Shown piece after piece: positions 33,401 through 44,400 of a stretch of 64,000 nucleotides of DNA. How positions within the stretch are numbered: position 1 is the stretch's first letter; every line of letters starts with the position of its first letter. Position numbers and translations under genes: made by a program. Origin of the DNA: Amoebophrya sp. A120 (Eukaryota; Sar; Dinophyceae; Syndiniales; Amoebophryaceae); assembly GCA_905178155.1 (NCBI GenBank), contig CAJINV010000004.1, forward strand, positions 9,524,625 to 9,588,624, given 5' to 3'. The notes under the pieces were generated by a model. It ran no database searches, was not told the DNA's origin, and was given only the letters and a program-made list of their open reading frames with translations.

Positions 33401-35745
33401 GCTCCTTGGTAATGCGTATTCTGCATGAGAAATGCCCTCTCAGCATGGCCAGAAGTGGGCACCTTTTGCACGTTATGCATCACAGAGCTTTGTAGGATCC
33501 GCAACAAGCATCACAAGTTCGAATCCTTCCAGACCCAGACATATTTGCATTTGATAGGAAGCCCGGAAGCACGATTTGGAAGCCGCCACGGAAAAAGGGC
33601 ACCGTATCCTGTGCAAAAGTATCGTACTCGTAGTAATTGCAGTTATGCATTACAAATCTCTTTCTTAAGGCAAATCCGCATTACAAATTTAATTTGTAAT
33701 GCTGACCCAATTTGTATTGCAATTTATACTAATACGATACTTTTGCAATCCATACACCGCGTGGAGAAACAACTACTGCTCAGGATCAAGGTATCAATGA
33801 GAATGACGCTTCGGACGTGTTTTTCATGCCGATGCCGGTAGGTTTTCCTTTTCTGCATTGTTTTTGCGCAATAAATATTGCTCGTCTGTCATGCTCAACA
33901 ACCTTTCCCGCTACACGAATTCTGTATTCAAAACCACTTTGCTCACCAGGACCTCGAACTCCAGCTGGACCACTCCAACCGCGACCGTGCCCGCCTCGAG
34001 GAAAGCTTCCGCAACCACGGGAGCCAGGCGCAAACCAAAATCGAGCAGACATCGCAGGAACTGAATGAAATTGCGAGGCACTACGAGGTTTTGCAGCACG
34101 CGCATACCGAGTTGAAAAAGCAGTTTTCGGAGAACCAGAAGTCTCGTTCCGAAGACGTCACACAGCTGCAGCAATCGTTGCACGACGTCACCGCGAAGCT
34201 GCACACCTTGGAGGAAGAAAAACGGCACATGGCGATGCGTGAGCAGGAACTGCAGAGGCACCACTTGGTGGAGCTCGACATGCGGGGGCAGGAACAGCAC
34301 CGCCTGCAGAAGGTGATCGACGAGCGGAGAGTCGAGTATGAGGAAAATTTGAAGAAGATCGAAGAGTCCAGCGAGATCATCCGGAAGGAGCTCCAGTCCA
34401 AGTGCGGGGAATTGGACCAAACGCGGCACCAACTGACCGAGGTCGAGAAGGGAAAGGACTTGCTCGTGGTCGACGAATCGCGGGCGCGGTGGGATCTGGA
34501 ACGGAAATGCGAGAACTTGACCGAGCAGTTCGCAAACAAAGAAAAGGAAATGCAGGTAGAAGTACTAGGGCATTCTCTTGAAAAAGGGCAGCGGCTCTGT
34601 TTTTATGGGTGGATGATTTTTGTGGCGATAGCCAGTGAAGTGATGAAAGTTCTTGCAACGACAACAAAATAGCTCAATCACACTACGCCCTTCAGGTCAC
34701 TATCGAGGGTCTGAAGGTTCGCTGGGACGTTGAGCGCTCGGAGCTCCGTCAATTTTACGAGCGGAAGATCGACTCCTTGCAACAGAAAGTGCAAGATTTG
34801 CGCACCGAGTCGACGGAAGTCCGGAAGATGATCGTCGGCGCGGCCGCAGACTTGTACAATTCCTACTCTTCGGATTTGAATCAACTGACGTCCACCGCTG
34901 GCGGTGGTGCAACTGGAACTGCCGCGCAGAATAGCAATCTCCCTCCGGGTGGAGCAGGTGTTGTTCCGCAGCATCTCGTCTCACAATCGCAAGTAAGAGG
35001 GAAAAATAATTCTCGACCAGTACCAGCCTCTCCCTCCACTCCCTCCGACGCGCCGACGCAGCCACAGGTACAACTCATGAGCGGAACAGCGGGCCCTTTA
35101 TCTAGTAACGCGACGAGCTCCAGAGGAGCAACTGCTGGTGGTGTTCCGCCGCTAGCAGGAGAAGTCAGAGGTGGTGCAAATAGCTTTTACCAAGAGCCTC
35201 CCCGCAACGAGGACCAAATAAGGAGTGACCAGATGCGAGTCGTGTTTCGTGGTCCCGGGAGCAGTAGTTCCTCTTCGGCGGGTGGTCGTTATAACCAGCA
35301 GCAAAGGACGGACCATCGACAGCAGCCGCAGCAAGACGACAACTACCGTCATGACATCAATCGCAGTAGACAAGATCACGAAGTACCCAACCAGCGAACC
35401 CAGCGTCCGGAAGTCCTCGCGCAGCCAGCAAACACCCGGCACGAGAGGTTACTCTCGGGTGACAGCGTTGCTTCCTATCAACAGCAGCAGCAGCAGTCCA
35501 GCATCGTCCCCGAGCACTGGCGCCGGTCAGTCGAGATGGCCGCGGGTGGAAGTGATCGACGACATCAAATAAACTACAAGCACATGTTGACGGCTGAAGA
35601 AGCGGAATCAGCAAGACAGAGTGCGGAGTCAGCGAAGTTTAAGTCGATGTTTGACCAGAACGATCAGGCTTTTCAGGAGCGGTTTCAAAAAATCGTGGAC
35701 GACAATGCGTATTTGATGGTCAATCATCCGCAGCGAACAAGATGA
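30477..35745 (+). CDS. Coiled-coil protein 2, 1127 aa
   Basis: Model: 30477-31263, 31531-31672, 31830-31986, 32137-32175, 32464-32696, 32856-32924, 33081-33307, 33562-33604, 33760-33790, 33950-34555, 34696-35745 (3384 nt). Seven introns are introners, three are GT-AG. Residues 1-310 are Gly/Ser/Asn-rich and probably disordered. About 315-800 is heptad-rich (LQARELERERNEKLEARKQK; LQQSLHDVTAKLHTLEEEKR). The C-terminus is Gln/Ser/Arg-rich with a last short helix (EEAESARQSAESAKFKSMF). It resembles centrosomal or flagellar scaffold proteins in design only. The apparent coding segment 32176-32220 is actually the left arm of an introner. Confidence 0.8.
31264..31525. mobile_element. Introner, family B
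   Basis: Left end TATCAACTGTAAAAATGTCT, right end AGACATTTTTACATTTGATA. TSD TACTA. Confidence 0.96.
31673..31824. mobile_element. Introner, family A
   Basis: Left end TATCCTGTGCAAAAGTATCG, right end CGATACTTTTGTAGTGCATA. TSD ACCGA. Confidence 0.96.
31987..32131. mobile_element. Introner, family A
   Basis: Left end TATGAACTGCAAAAGTATCG, right end CGATACTTTTGCAATGCATA. Flanks GGTAC and AATAC differ at two bases. A 39-nt exon follows before the next element. Confidence 0.93.
32176..32458. mobile_element. Introner, family N (singleton)
   Basis: Left end TACGAAAGCCTCAGAATGGA, right end (inverted) TATGAAAGCCTCAGATCGGA. TSD AACAC. The left end has TAC instead of TAT. Both arms mimic coding sequence, so gene finders will mis-call an exon here. 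Confidence 0.92.
32925..33075. mobile_element. Introner, family A
   Basis: Left end TATCCTGTGCAAAAGTATCG. The right arm has a 5-bp insertion (GTACGATTGTTCTACTTTTG). TSD GACGA. Confidence 0.95.
33308..33556. mobile_element. Introner, family B
   Basis: Left end TATCAAATGCAAAAATGTCT, right end AGACATATTTGCATTTGATA. TSD GGAAG. The left arm is shortened after GTCTGGGA. Confidence 0.95.
33605..33754. mobile_element. Introner, family A
   Basis: Left end TATCCTGTGCAAAAGTATCG, right end CGATACTTTTGCAATCCATA. TSD CACCG. A 31-nt exon follows before a GT-AG intron. Confidence 0.95.
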
Positions 35746-37149
35746 CAGCACAGCTGCTTTTTCGCAAATAACGGTTTTTTTGAACTGCTCCAATAAACCG
35801 GAACTTTTTCTTGCCCTTTTTGCTCACGTGCATAGAGACCACGTCCGTGTGACAGACTCGCCTGTATGTTGTACGAGACCTCTTTTAGTTCTTAAGAACC
35901 ACTCCCCACGACTGCGTCGCGGGGCAAGGCTGATTTGAATTGCTGCTGGGCCAAATTTGAAGCTATTGTCTGCAGGTGCTTTCTGAGTGGTTAGTGAAAA
36001 CAGGAACAGGTAGTCATAGTGGACGTCGTCCGCGCCCTGTCTCACTAACCAAGCTCCAGGCAGCAGTCACTTAAATGCCAACATGAAGCAAAAAAGAGAA
36101 AAAGAAAATCCGACTTCTCGTCCAGGGCAGGGCATTTACCACAGGCGAAAAAATGCCTTTCAGATGCAGAGAGCAGCACAGACCCAGGCCTCTGCAAGGA
36201 ATGTTGTAAACGCAGGCGCCATGTGCTTTGTTGTGATGCGCGACACAAACAGCAGCAGCGCCTTGTAGGCGAGCAGGAAGACAGCGCGCGCCAGCGCTTG
36301 TCGGAATGTTTGACGTTTTAGCAGACTAGCTGCAGACTCTTCAGAAGCTTTTGAGTCTTCAGAAGAAGCTACAGAAGATGACCTCCAGAAGGTCGAAGCT
36401 TCTGAAGAATACGAAAAAGCGCAAGCATAAAGTTGCCGCATTGGAGAAAGATTTGAAAAACCTTCTGAAAATTTTCAGTCTTCTGAAGGTTGGCCAAAAT
36501 CGCGACACTTTGCAGCTTTCTTTTGTCGAAAAAGTCGGGAAGTCTTCTGAAGGTCAAAAAAATGCGACCTTCTGAAGCTTTTTAACCTTCAGAAGATTTC
36601 AAAACGGTCATTTTTCACCTTCTGAAGGTTTTTTTGCTCATTTTCCATTTTTTTCTTCTGAAGGTCAAAAAAAACCTTCTGAAGGCGTGACCTTCAGAAG
36701 AAAAAAACGCTCACGGTTAAACCGATGGTATGCTTGCTCAAAAAAACGAGGCTTTTTTCCATTTCTTCTGAAGGTTTCACTGATGATTTTGGACCTTCAG
36801 AAGACCTTCAGAAGAAAAAGCTTCTGAAGGTTCAGCAGCAATTTTGAGGAGCCTTCTCCTTATAGTTATTAGATTAAATTCATGATAAAACCGTTTCGAT
36901 TCCAGTACAACTCAGCTGTTCCAGGAACACGGAGCTGATGTCGTGTGTTCGTGTGCAAGTTTGAACGTAACATTCGGATCTTCGTATTAGCTACGGTCCC
37001 ACGAAAATGAGCTCAACCATTTCGATTTCGTAAACAAGCGCTGCTCGTCCGATTATACATCCGCGATCCAAGACCCAAAACGGCAACCAAGAAGATCTCC
37101 ATCTCCCACCGAGTTCCCCGCACATCGCTAACGCTACCGTCCACCACCT
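35746..37149. other. Intergenic stretch around the palindrome cluster
   Basis: No supported gene. The middle is filled by the CTTCNGAAG cluster described separately; 35746-36330 and 36840-37149 show nothing I can name. Confidence 0.5.
36340..36835. repeat. Cluster of about 15 CTTCNGAAG palindromes
   Basis: The 9-mer CTTCTGAAG or CTTCAGAAG occurs about 15 times in 500 bp, in both orientations, often extended to ACCTTCTGAAGGT. Spacing is irregular (12-70 bp) and the filler is T- or A-rich, so it is not a simple tandem repeat. It lies just upstream of the 37150 ORF. It could be a regulatory array, a source of hairpins or a decayed satellite. Confidence 0.85.
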
Positions 37150-37395
37150 ATGGTCCTGAACGGTCTATTGGTTTGCGCCGTGTGTGCGGGTGGCGCCTAC
37201 GTGAATCGGGACCAACTGCGCCCGTACTGGGACCGGTTTGTGGGTTTGTGGCTGGCGCAGAACGACGGGTGCCTGCACATGCTCGTGCAGTGTGTGGACA
37301 AGGCGGGCGAGAAGTTTGAGCAGATGACCGGCGTGAATCTCGGCCGCGACGACTTGCCGCCGCCACAACGCACGGTTGCGAGGAACGCTTCCTAG
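37150..37395 (+). CDS. Small N-terminally hydrophobic protein, 81 aa
   Basis: Starts MVLNGLLVCAVCAGGAY, which could be a membrane anchor or signal, followed by an amphipathic region (YWDRFVGLWLAQNDGCLHML) and a polar tail (DLPPPQRTVARNAS). The codon use is GC-rich like neighbouring genes and the antisense frames have no merit. No family recognised; a small organelle inner-membrane subunit would be one possibility. It sits 140 bp upstream of the glycosyltransferase gene. Confidence 0.5.
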   Translation: MVLNGLLVCAVCAGGAYVNRDQLRPYWDRFVGLWLAQNDGCLHMLVQCVDKAGEKFEQMTGVNLGRDDLPPPQRTVARNAS

Positions 37396-37532
37396 GACAA
37401 TGACATCAAGGACATCGACATGCTGTACTAGTTGCAGGAGAAAATAAGACGAGCTAGCACAGTTTGTTTTTTTTTCGCGCCGTCGAAGCTCTTCTTCATT
37501 CTGCGGGCCGTGTAGCGGAAACGAAAATAAAA

Positions 37533-40500
37533 ATGCGTGGTGTTTTCCGCTTCATTTTGAAGCGCCGTCGCTGTGCGATTGCATCCCTCGTTCTCGTCTC
37601 CGCCGTCGGGGCCGTTTCAATCGACGAAGGGGGCAGCATCGAATCCCAGGTCCTCGCGTTTTCAACGGAGATTCGCGATCGGCTGTTGTTGACAACAACG
37701 AACGAAGACGAAAACGAACGCGATGAAGATGACATCGTGGCGGGACAACCACGACGAGGAGGTTCACCAGCCAACCGGATGAAAAATCGACACCTGACCG
37801 AAGCCTCCCTCGAGTTTCTCCTCTCCTACTGCCACGAGCCTTTGCAAGGCCCCGGACTCCCGGAGGATTTCTCCTCCCGGTTTTCGCAGTGGCAACCGCG
37901 GTACATGCGGGATTCGTTGAAATGGGCCCGGCATTTCGAATCTCTGTTCCACGACAACAATTTGTACGCGCAGGTGCACAAGTGCCCGGGTTTGGTGCTG
38001 GACCTGATGATGAACACGGTTTTGCAGCAAGATCACGACATCAACCGCAATGCGGCGCAATACCGCTATCAGACCATCATAGACACGTCGAGGAGCTTGG
38101 TCAAGATGGGCGCGCAGGCGGCGGCGGGGCTGGTCAGGAATTTGAAGCAAGAACTTCAGGAGCGGGGAGCAGACGAGGACAGTGCGGCTCTTGCTGAAAA
38201 TAACGCAATTCAGATTCTGGAAACCTCGCTGGCGTCCCTTGCAGCAGAGCTGCAGCGACCAGTCACGGAGTTTAGTATTCTTGAAGTAGAGAATGAGAAC
38301 GCAGAGGGCACAAGAAAGGCGCAAAGAAAAGACGACCGCGAGGACGAAGAACCTCTCCACGTCCAAATAGAGCGTCTGACGAGCGGGTGGCTTGCGAAGA
38401 CTATCCGGGAGAAGTGGCGCGGCATGGACATTGCCAGGACGTATCCTACCCTGCTTGGAATAGAAAGCTTTCCCAGCCAACGACAGCAAGTGGGGGCAGA
38501 GAGGACTGGTTCTTCTTCTTCGGCGAGGACCACCCAAGTGACGCAAAAATCCTCCTGTCTGGGACAGAAATTCTTTGTTTACCCGCTGCACCAGATCTTC
38601 AGTACTCTCTCCGTTCTGAAATGCGCGTTCACGCAGTGGGGCACGGAAGTGCTGTTCCATCGCTATCTCGAGGAGTCTATGAATTGCAAAAGTATCGTAC
38701 TCGTATAAATGCATTACAAATTTCCTCAGCATGAGAAATAAAATCTGTAATGCAGATTTGCCTTGGGGACAAGATTTGTAATGCAGGACTTGCATTTATA
38801 CGAGTACGATACTTTTGCACAGGATAGAGTCGGAGTGTCGCGTCTCAGACCCGGACCTCGCAGACTGGTTTTTCGTGCCCATGTACTCGACCTGTTTGTT
38901 ATCAAAAGGAAAAATCCCCCCTCCCCATATCGAAAACGAAATTTGTGTTGCTGTATTTAAGTACACAAATCACATTTGTCTTGCAGTAAAGGACTGCACG
39001 CAGATCGTAAGCCTAAGGAGTGGCCTCTTGGTGTAGGGGCCTAGCATGGCAAACGTCTGCACTATAGGCCTTGCAGCATTACAAATCGCCCGCATATCGT
39101 GGCGGAGTCGCTGAGTTTGCCCTCTTGCACGAGAGACAGGATTTGTGGCCACAAATCAGCATCACAAATTTTTAGAAACATACCTTTTCAGTATGGGGAG
39201 GGGGGATTTTTCCTTTTGATATTTGTACGCCCCACTATGGCCCGAGCACGAGAAGAGGTTGGAAGCGGACGCAGACTACGCAAAACAGAGCGAAGAAGAA
39301 GCGCAGCAATGTGTCCTGGACGAGATTCGCGTGCGCGCAAGCACCGTACCCTCCTTGTCGTGGGCAGATTCCGAGAAGCGGGAGAAGATGGAACAGTGTG
39401 TTTTGCAAGAAGAGGGGTTTGGTACAACCAAGTCCACCTTGAAGATGCCAACATCAGAAACAGTGGTTGAGGCTGCAGGTGGGTCCAGTCAAGAGTTCGA
39501 AACAGAAAGCGCCACCGAATTCACGGAGCTTGTAGTTAAAGATACCGGTAGTGCGTGGGCAGCTGCACAAGAACCGTCGAGTTCTTCTGAGAAAGACCAA
39601 CATGGCGAGGACGTAAACCTGGACGGCTTGGGGTGGGACAGCGAGCAGATCGCTGGGTCGCTGTACGACGGAGATGTTCATTTTGAAGAGCAGGCGGCAA
39701 CTGTCATGTCTTCAACAGCTGCAAGAGCAGCCCAATCACCTCCAAAAGAACCCTTGGTCTCAACTGCTGCAACAGCCACGCCAACAGCTCCTGAGATGTT
39801 GCAAGTCTCACGAACAACAGATACTGCTTCTCTTGAAGATGCTGAACAGAGGAAAGTGACGTCTAACGCCACCTGCGGCTACCACGACTTGGACAACATT
39901 GCCAACCGGGAAATTTTCCAGCCCGCCATCCGCGACCAACTGTTTTTCAACTCAAAACACTACAACCGGAACCGCGGCACGGACCACATTTTTCTCTTCG
40001 CGGACGGACAAGGGCCGCGGTTGTTTGCGAACTTTCAGTTGCTGCAAAACTCGATTTTCCTCTCGGTCGAAGCTACTTGTCCCACCTGGGGAATCCGTCC
40101 GCACCTGCACAACGAGATGGACGTGTATGACTGCTTACAAACCACCTACAAGGACATCGTGATCCCCGGGCTAGTCACCTACGACCGGTCGGTTGGTTTG
40201 GCGAAAACCAATTTTCCGTCCGAGCAGCGCGACGCTTTGGTCATCTTCCACGGCCGACACCCGGAGAAAGCGCTGTCGCACCGGATGGCGAAGGTGCGGG
40301 GACACGTTTTGGACTTCTTCGAAAACCTTCCGGACGCCGACGTCTCCTCGGGCTTCGTAGAGAACTATTTCGAGCGGAAGGGGAGCGCGCACTTTTGTTT
40401 GATCCCGGGCGGGAGCTCACCCTGGACCGTACATTTATACGAAAGCTTCTTCGCCGGCTGCATCCCGGTGATCTTATCGGACGAGTACCAGGTGGCGTGG

Positions 40501-41130
40501 AAAACGGAGCTACCCTGGGAGGAGTTCTCGGTGAAGTGGCCGGAGAAGCCAGAACTACTGCCGGACTTGTATCGGTATTTGAAAAAAATTGTCGTAGAAA
40601 AGAAGCATCTGAGAATGAAATCCGCAGTCGACCGCGTCCGTTGCTGGTTCGACTACTTCTCGGAGGATCCGGACTGCAGCCCGTGGGCGATGTTTCAGCG
40701 GAAACTGAAGAAGCGGCTGCTTGTGAGGAGGTTGGAGGAGGAGACGCCGGCTGTGGTGTTTGGCAGTGGGGGTGAGGAAGATCAAGATGCGCATTATTTG
40801 GAGGTTCAGCAAGAGCCGGAAGCAGTAGCAAGAGAAAGTCTACTTTCACTTCTTGGCCAACTGGTCGAGCAGGAGTCGAACCCGCAAGGTGGACAAATCG
40901 CTATTCCGACAGCAAGTACTCCTGCTCATCGTCGTCCCGTTCGATACTGGTCGACGGGAGGACAAAGTGGCCGTGGAGACGCTGGTGCAGGTGCGGCTGA
41001 AGACCAGTCGACCGTTTCTTCAACATCTTTCGACTTCGTCCATTACGACCGACACTCGCGGTATCACACCACGGATCAAGAGTTGAATCTGGGACCGAAA
41101 AGGACTTTTGATTTGTTGCAGCGACCGTGA
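37533..41130 (+). CDS. Exostosin-like (GT47) glycosyltransferase
   Basis: Model: 37533-38677, 38832-38899, 39227-41130 (3117 nt, 1038 aa); both introns are introners. The N-terminus has a short basic patch and a hydrophobic helix (RFILKRRRCAIASLVLVSAV), typical of a type II Golgi protein. The first GT47 signature spans the small middle exon (DLADWFFVPMYSTC). The second half has DHIFLFADGQGPRLF, ALVIFHGRHP, RKGSAHFCLIPGGSSPWTVHLYE and FAGCIPVILSDEYQVAW, the nucleotide-sugar binding segment of exostosins. An acidic, Ser-rich linker (about 39420-39870) separates the halves. Expected role: transfer of sugars onto glycans in the Golgi; donor and acceptor cannot be told. A frame of 343 codons on the opposite strand (37764-38795) is a shadow. 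Confidence 0.88.
38678..38826. mobile_element. Introner, family A
   Basis: Left end TATGAATTGCAAAAGTATCG, right end CGATACTTTTGCACAGGATA. TSD GAGTC. No GT-AG pair is available at any of the six possible junctions. Confidence 0.96.
38900..39221. mobile_element. Introner, family F
   Basis: Left end TATCAAAAGGAAAAATCCCC, right end GGATTTTTCCTTTTGATA. TSD TTTGT. The arms extend about 32 bp (to ...CCATATCGAAAACG). Confidence 0.96.
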
Positions 41131-41446
41131 GTAGGAGGATGACTTAGCGTCTATTGTGCGTGAGCTTCCCGTCATCTATTGTCGTGAACATGCTAGGGAT
41201 TGTACTTCATGCCGGCTACGACTGCGGTACTAGCTTGTTTTTCCGTGACTCCAATTTTCTGTTCGCGAAACAATGAATAAAACAAGCTGCTTGTGCTTCG
41301 AGTTTTGCTGAGTGTCAAAATTGAATGTCGAGCGCCCCACTGAGAACAACGAGGCGGAGACGCGAAAGTGGTTGGTACTCCTTTTTCACTGAGAGCACAC
41401 GATTGACGTGAAGTAGTAGCTACGGCCTGAGAATACAGCAAACACA
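41131..41446. other. Intergenic stretch, nothing recognised
   Basis: Short gap with no ORF of interest. Confidence 0.5.
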
Positions 41447-44400
41447 ATGTCCCGTCGCGGATCACCAGGGGCGTCGAGGGCATTGCCGCATCCGGTAACC
41501 TTGCGGCGCGCGCTCGCAAGGGGATGCTGGGCGGGTTTACCCTGCTCGCCGCTGATGGTGCTTCGTTGATAGAAGAGGTACAAGTACAGCTTGTTCCTAG
41601 AAGACCGCGACTACGGGTGGCACGTTGCTGCGCCGTGGCCTCCCCCGAAGAAGCTGCGAGCTTCCAGGTTTGCCGGGATCATGGTGCGGCGCTTCGTCTT
41701 CGGCGTGCTGACCGCGAGCATTTGCGGTCGAGTGGTCGACGCGAAGTGGCTTTTCGACTACCTCAGCGATGAGGAAGTGGGGAGCATTGCCAACAGTACA
41801 GACGATGTAAAGACAGATGCGGTGCACAGTGTTGACAATGAAGCTTTTTATTATGCAAGCTGCGCATGATCCATACGAAAACAAAAACAAAATCAAAATG
41901 CAAATACTATACCCCAGGTCTCCCGAACATCGACATCGCCTCCCAGCAGCCGGACGTCGATGCTGAGGTGGATGACTGGGCGCCCGGAAAATCAGTCGAC
42001 GATCCGCACCCTATCTTCCTCACACCCGACCTCAGCAGCATCGTCACCACCACAGCACCTGTACTACAACCCGCTGCGCAACAACCGGCCACCACCACCA
42101 CCGCCCCCTCGCTGGAGGAAGAGGAGAACTTAGGCCCCGCGGCCGCGAAAGCAAAGGCCCTCGAGCGGATGAAAAACAAGAGGGAAAAACCGCAGATTCA
42201 GTGTGACCTAGCGACCGAGGTGATCTTGTCTCTCGGGAACGCGCGCTTGACGGAGGCTGTGATGCGAGACAGCCTGGGCAGCGAAGATCCGTGCGTCCTG
42301 GAAACCATTCGCGCCGGGCGGGTGCAGCAAATATCGGTACCTAGGAGCCTGCGGTTCCAGGTTGGGATGCTGGGAAGCAACTCGACAGCTGAAGTCGGGA
42401 ACAGCAGCTCCGGATTGAGCCTGAATAGCAGCATCGCGTTAATGTTTCTGCAGGAGGTGGGAGGAGAAGATCAAGTTCAAGACGAGGATCACGACCAAGC
42501 GCAATCTGCATCTGCGTTTCCTTTCCAGGACCCGAATAAGGTGAAACCCTTGCAGCATAAGCCCGCCGAGACAAAACCCACGCCCGAAAAGCCTACTGCG
42601 AAAGGGCCGGAGAACCAGCCGGCGTTTGCCAGGACCATTCCCGTCGGGGGGCCCGCGGCTCGGTTCCGGACCAGACTGCCGTTTCAACAGGTGAGGGTGA
42701 TTTCGATTTGCTTTTGCGAGTAGGAAACTAAATCATGTTGTCGTTGTCCACTATTTGCGGTTGCCCGATAATAGACCTGTTTTCGTTTTCCTCCACGTAC
42801 TTATAATCTTCTACAACTATCACTAGTATGTCAAAGACCCAAACTTCTATCAGGTCCTGAACGCGTTCTGGCTAAATTCCAATCCTTTCGGCCAGACCAC
42901 GGACAGTGTGTGTGCCATCTACCCGTCCAGCCGCGAGCAGGTGAAAATAGCGAAGCAAACGACAGAGATGGTCCGCCAGGTTTTCGAAGAAGACGCCAGA
43001 ACGCCTTCGCAGCTGCGGTTTCTTCTGCCCGGTGGCGAGGAGAATAACGTGAACGCCATGCTGCCCGCGGAACGCGAGCAGGCGAAAAATGCGGCGTTGG
43101 AGGAGCAAATGGTGTCAGCACTGGCGAAATCGAAAATCAGTAGTACTAGCAAGATGACAAGCTCTAGTACAGCAACAGCAGGGATGAAAACAGCTACATC
43201 AACAAACAAATTCGATCCAGCGAAGCCGTACACGCAGCAGGATTTAAAAAAAGTCCTGCACAACGTCGCGGACAAGTCGGGTGACGCCTCGGTGAAGCTG
43301 ATACGCATTGCAAAAGTATCGCACTAGTATAAATTGCATTACAAATTGCGCCAAGAACAAAATTGGAATTTGTAATGCTGATTCAGGTTGGGAAAAATAT
43401 TCGTCATGCTTTAGTGCAATTTATACGAGTGCGATAGCTTTTGCACAGCATAGCTGAAAAACGGGAACAAAAACGCGATATCCACGAAGGAGGGTATGAA
43501 GGAGTACGATAAGGAGCGAAAGGAGAAAGCTTTCTACGAGGCGGGGCTGACCCCCACCGGGGCATCGACAGTTTCGCCCCCTAGTACTTCCGCGACGGAT
43601 GTTGGGATAAAAGTTGGAGGCGCAGCTGCAGCTTCTGATCCACTTCTGGATTATTTCAACACGCCGGGGGGAGGATCAAGATCAACTTCATCTTCTGGTT
43701 ATCCTGTGCAAAAGTATCGTACTCGTTGTAGTAATCGCAGTTATGCATTAGAAATCTAGTTGGTTAGGTAAATCCGCATTACAAATTTAATTTGTAATGC
43801 TGAGCCAATTTGTATTGCGATTTGTCCTAGTGCGAAACTTTTGCAGTGCATACTGGTACGATCCCTAGATCCGCTCCTCCTCTCGGCTACAATCTAATGA
43901 CGGCCTCGGTGCAGGACGGTTTCAGCTACGACCCCCCGATATGCATTGCAAAAGTATCGCACTAGTATAACTAGCATCACAAATTCACTCAGCATTAGAA
44001 ATGGAATTTGTAATGTGGATTCCACCAAAGAAAGGGATTTGTAATGCACGACAGCGATTAGTACGAGTACGATACTTTTGCACAGGATACCTGACTTTGG
44101 TTTTCACCGAAGCACCTCTGCAAGAGCAAGACTTCCGCGGGCAAAGTATGGGACAACTCTCAAGCGTTACATTCTCGACTGTTACATGAATTTGCCACGT
44201 AAAATTGGCAGCTTCGCAGGACAAGTTCTCGACGCGCTAGATAGCACTTTAATCTACTCCAAATTCATGTAACAGTTGAGAATGTAACACTTGAGAACTC
44301 CATACAAACGGCGACGGACTACACGAAATCGATGCAAATGGTGCGGTTGGTGCATTCGCGGGGAAAGATCACGACAAGTCTGTGGAACGAGGAGAACATC

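Noticed and set aside
37764-38795. A 343-codon ORF on the minus strand
   Set aside because: It is antisense to the exostosin-like gene, whose protein has clear GT47 motifs, and it runs through an introner. It is a shadow frame in GC-rich coding DNA.
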